Shown here piece by piece: positions 45,410 through 46,485 of a stretch of DNA of 46,485 nt; positions within the stretch are counted from its first letter, which is position 1, and every line of letters starts with the position of its first letter. The notes under the pieces were generated by a model that was not told where the DNA came from, did not search any database, and worked only from the letters and a program-made list of their open reading frames with translations. The DNA is taken from positions 1 through 46,485 of the forward strand of contig JAFRRE010000028.1 in assembly GCA_017428285.1 (NCBI GenBank), written 5' to 3'. Both the position numbers and the translations under genes were made by a program. The stretch is from Bacteroidales bacterium (GTDB lineage: Bacteria; Bacteroidota; Bacteroidia; Bacteroidales; F082).

Positions 45410-45438
45410 AAAAAGAGCCACCTTACGGCAGCTCTTTT
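45410..45438. terminator. Terminator at the end of the rnf operon
   Basis: Arms AAAAGAGC (45411-45418) and GCTCTTTT (45431-45438) surround a 12-base loop with possible inner pairing. On the minus strand the stem ends in five T. It lies about 95 bases after the rnfA stop. Confidence 0.65.
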
Positions 45439-45448
45439 ATTCGGTTTA

Positions 45449-45520
45449 GTCCCGTAGGGACGACACATCAGTAAGCAGGCGACGTGAGTCCCTGCTTTTA
45501 CGCATGGCCGGATAGGCCAT
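45449..45520. repeat. Three small hairpins in the rnfA 3' region
   Basis: GTCCC/GGGAC (45449-45461), AGCAGG/CCTGCT (45474-45496) and ATGGCC/GGCCAT (45504-45520) follow one another between the rnfA stop and its terminator. The first resembles short REP-type hairpins common between Bacteroidota genes. Confidence 0.5.
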
Positions 45521-45532
45521 ATAGAGCACAGA

Positions 45533-46132
45533 TCACACAATCCCAGTAAATCCCATAAACGCCAAAGCCAAAATGCCGGCGGTAATCAGGGCGATAGGGG
45601 TACCCTTCATGCCCTTGGGAGGCTCCATCAGGTCGATGTGCTCACGGATACCAGCGAAGATGACCAAGGCCATGGCGAAGCCGAGGGCGATGCCGACGGC
45701 ATAGACGATGGACTCGCCGAGGCTCAACATGTGGGCCACGCCACCATAGTTGAACTCCTTGGTGACCACGGTCAGCGACACGCCAAGGACGGCGCAGTTG
45801 GTCGTAATCAGCGGCAGGAACACGCCCAAGGCAGTGTACAATGAGGGACTGATTTTCTTCAGGATGATTTCCACCATCTGCACCAAGGCGGCGATGATGA
45901 GGATGAAGGCGATGGTTTGCAAGAAGGTCAGCTTCAAGGGAATCAGGATGTACTGGTTCGTCAGCCATGTCACGAGGGTGGCTAAGGTCAACACGAAGAT
46001 GACGGCTGCGCCCATACCCAATGCGGTCGAGGTCTTCTTAGAGGTGCCCAAGAAGGGGCAGATACCCAGGAACTGGGAGAAGATCACATTGTTGACCAAA
46101 ATGGTCGATAAGATAATGATAAGGTATTTCAT
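45533..46132 (-). CDS. rnfA: Electron transport complex subunit RnfA
   Basis: A 199-residue integral membrane protein with six hydrophobic segments, the usual RnfA/NqrE length. Family motifs visible: 'NNVIFSQFLGICPFLG' near the start, 'PLITTNCAVLGV' in the middle (residues about 107-118) and 'GIREHIDLMEPPKGMKG' near the end. RnfA is one of the two intramembrane subunits of the Rnf complex, which oxidises ferredoxin with NAD and pumps Na+ or H+, giving an anaerobe extra energy. Its start is 3 bases after the rnfE stop, and a terminator follows, so it is the last gene of the operon as in the B-C-D-G-E-A order. Confidence 0.95.
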   Translation of the reverse strand: MKYLIIILSTILVNNVIFSQFLGICPFLGTSKKTSTALGMGAAVIFVLTLATLVTWLTNQYILIPLKLTFLQTIAFILIIAALVQMVEIILKKISPSLYTALGVFLPLITTNCAVLGVSLTVVTKEFNYGGVAHMLSLGESIVYAVGIALGFAMALVIFAGIREHIDLMEPPKGMKGTPIALITAGILALAFMGFTGIV

Positions 46133-46135
46133 GGC

Positions 46136-46485
46136 TTAGTGACTTTCTTTTTTGAGTTTGTTGACGATAGCGATAACGAAGCCGAGGCAGATGAAGGCGC
46201 CAGGAGGCAGGATGAACACCAGGATGTTGGCCGTCTCGGGCAGGATGGTAAGACCGAAGATGGAACCACTGCCGAGGAACTCACGGATGCAGCCCAACAG
46301 GGTCAAGGCGAGGGTGAAGCCCAAGCCCATGCCGAGGCCGTCCAACAGTGAAGGCCACACGGGGTTCTTCGAGGCGAAAGCCTCAGCACGACCCAGCACG
46401 ATGCAGTTCACCACGATGAGGGGGATGAACAAACCGAGGGTCTCATAGATGTCGGGCACGTAGGCCTGCATGACGAGTTGCACCA
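46136..46485 (-). CDS. rnfE: Electron transport complex subunit RnfE, N-terminus cut by the window
   Basis: The last 115 residues of RnfE/NqrD are visible; the frame stays open to the right edge. Recognisable are '[20 protein letters not shown]', the typical RnfE motif, and '[20 protein letters not shown]', then two further membrane segments and a charged end (NKLKKESH). RnfE pairs with RnfA in the membrane part of the Rnf complex. The remaining subunits should be encoded just beyond the window. Confidence 0.95.
   Translation of the reverse strand, partial: VQLVMQAYVPDIYETLGLFIPLIVVNCIVLGRAEAFASKNPVWPSLLDGLGMGLGFTLALTLLGCIREFLGSGSIFGLTILPETANILVFILPPGAFICLGFVIAIVNKLKKESH

Noticed and set aside
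45323..45421. N-terminal extension of the shorter C25 peptidase by 33 codons
   Set aside because: The extension would cover the promoter-like element and put a second hydrophobic stretch before a normal signal peptide; the ATG at 45322 is better.
1..46485. tRNA, rRNA, insertion sequences, SusC/SusD pairs
   Set aside because: Looked for and not found; no tRNA cloverleaf, transposase or TonB-dependent receptor was recognised.

Overview
The window comes from an anaerobic member of the Bacteroidota, most likely the order Bacteroidales. Four things point there: type IX secretion (T9SS) C-terminal sorting domains on seven large secreted proteins, gingipain-like C25 peptidases, promoters of the Bacteroidota type (TTG, about 19 nt, TAnnTTTG) with little use of Shine-Dalgarno sites, and an Rnf complex together with an ADP-forming acetyl-CoA synthetase, both typical of fermentative energy conservation. 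No SusC/SusD pair, rRNA, tRNA, insertion sequence or CRISPR array was seen. Genus and species cannot be given from the sequence alone.

Layout. 1-8.9 kb (+): the 3' part of a giant modular surface adhesin with repeated cleaved-adhesin domains and a T9SS tail. 9-15.99 kb (+): housekeeping and membrane genes: an NfeD/SPFH pair, a Nudix hydrolase, the fused acetyl-CoA synthetase (ADP-forming), two small membrane proteins and a secreted CotH-type protein. 16-17.3 kb (+): a miniature lipoprotein overlapping a SPASM radical SAM enzyme, matching the Bacteroidetes rSAM/lipoprotein arrangement. 17.35-17.5 kb: an intergenic stretch folding into four consecutive hairpins, a candidate small RNA. 17.6-22.7 kb (+): two ABC export systems, one with duplicated permeases and a YtrA-type GntR regulator. 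22.7-23.6 kb (+): a GIN-domain lipoprotein behind a probable ECF-sigma promoter.

23.7-45.3 kb (-) is the distinctive part, a large T9SS cargo island. In transcription order it encodes two gingipain-like C25 proteases, two PKD/Ig adhesins, two lipoprotein plus outer-membrane barrel cassettes that are paralogous to each other, and an IgGFc-binding/PKD protein. The cargo proteins share modules that I cannot assign to named families: an N-terminal domain of about 250 residues (also present inside the giant adhesin) and a domain of about 125 residues immediately before the sorting tail. The duplicated lipoprotein/barrel cassette is embedded among proteins carrying these modules, so the island may be a dedicated surface-display or attachment system. 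That functional link is inference. 45.5-46.5 kb (-) holds rnfA and the end of rnfE.

Small palindromic elements of REP type lie in several intergenic gaps, two of them sharing the same arm sequence.
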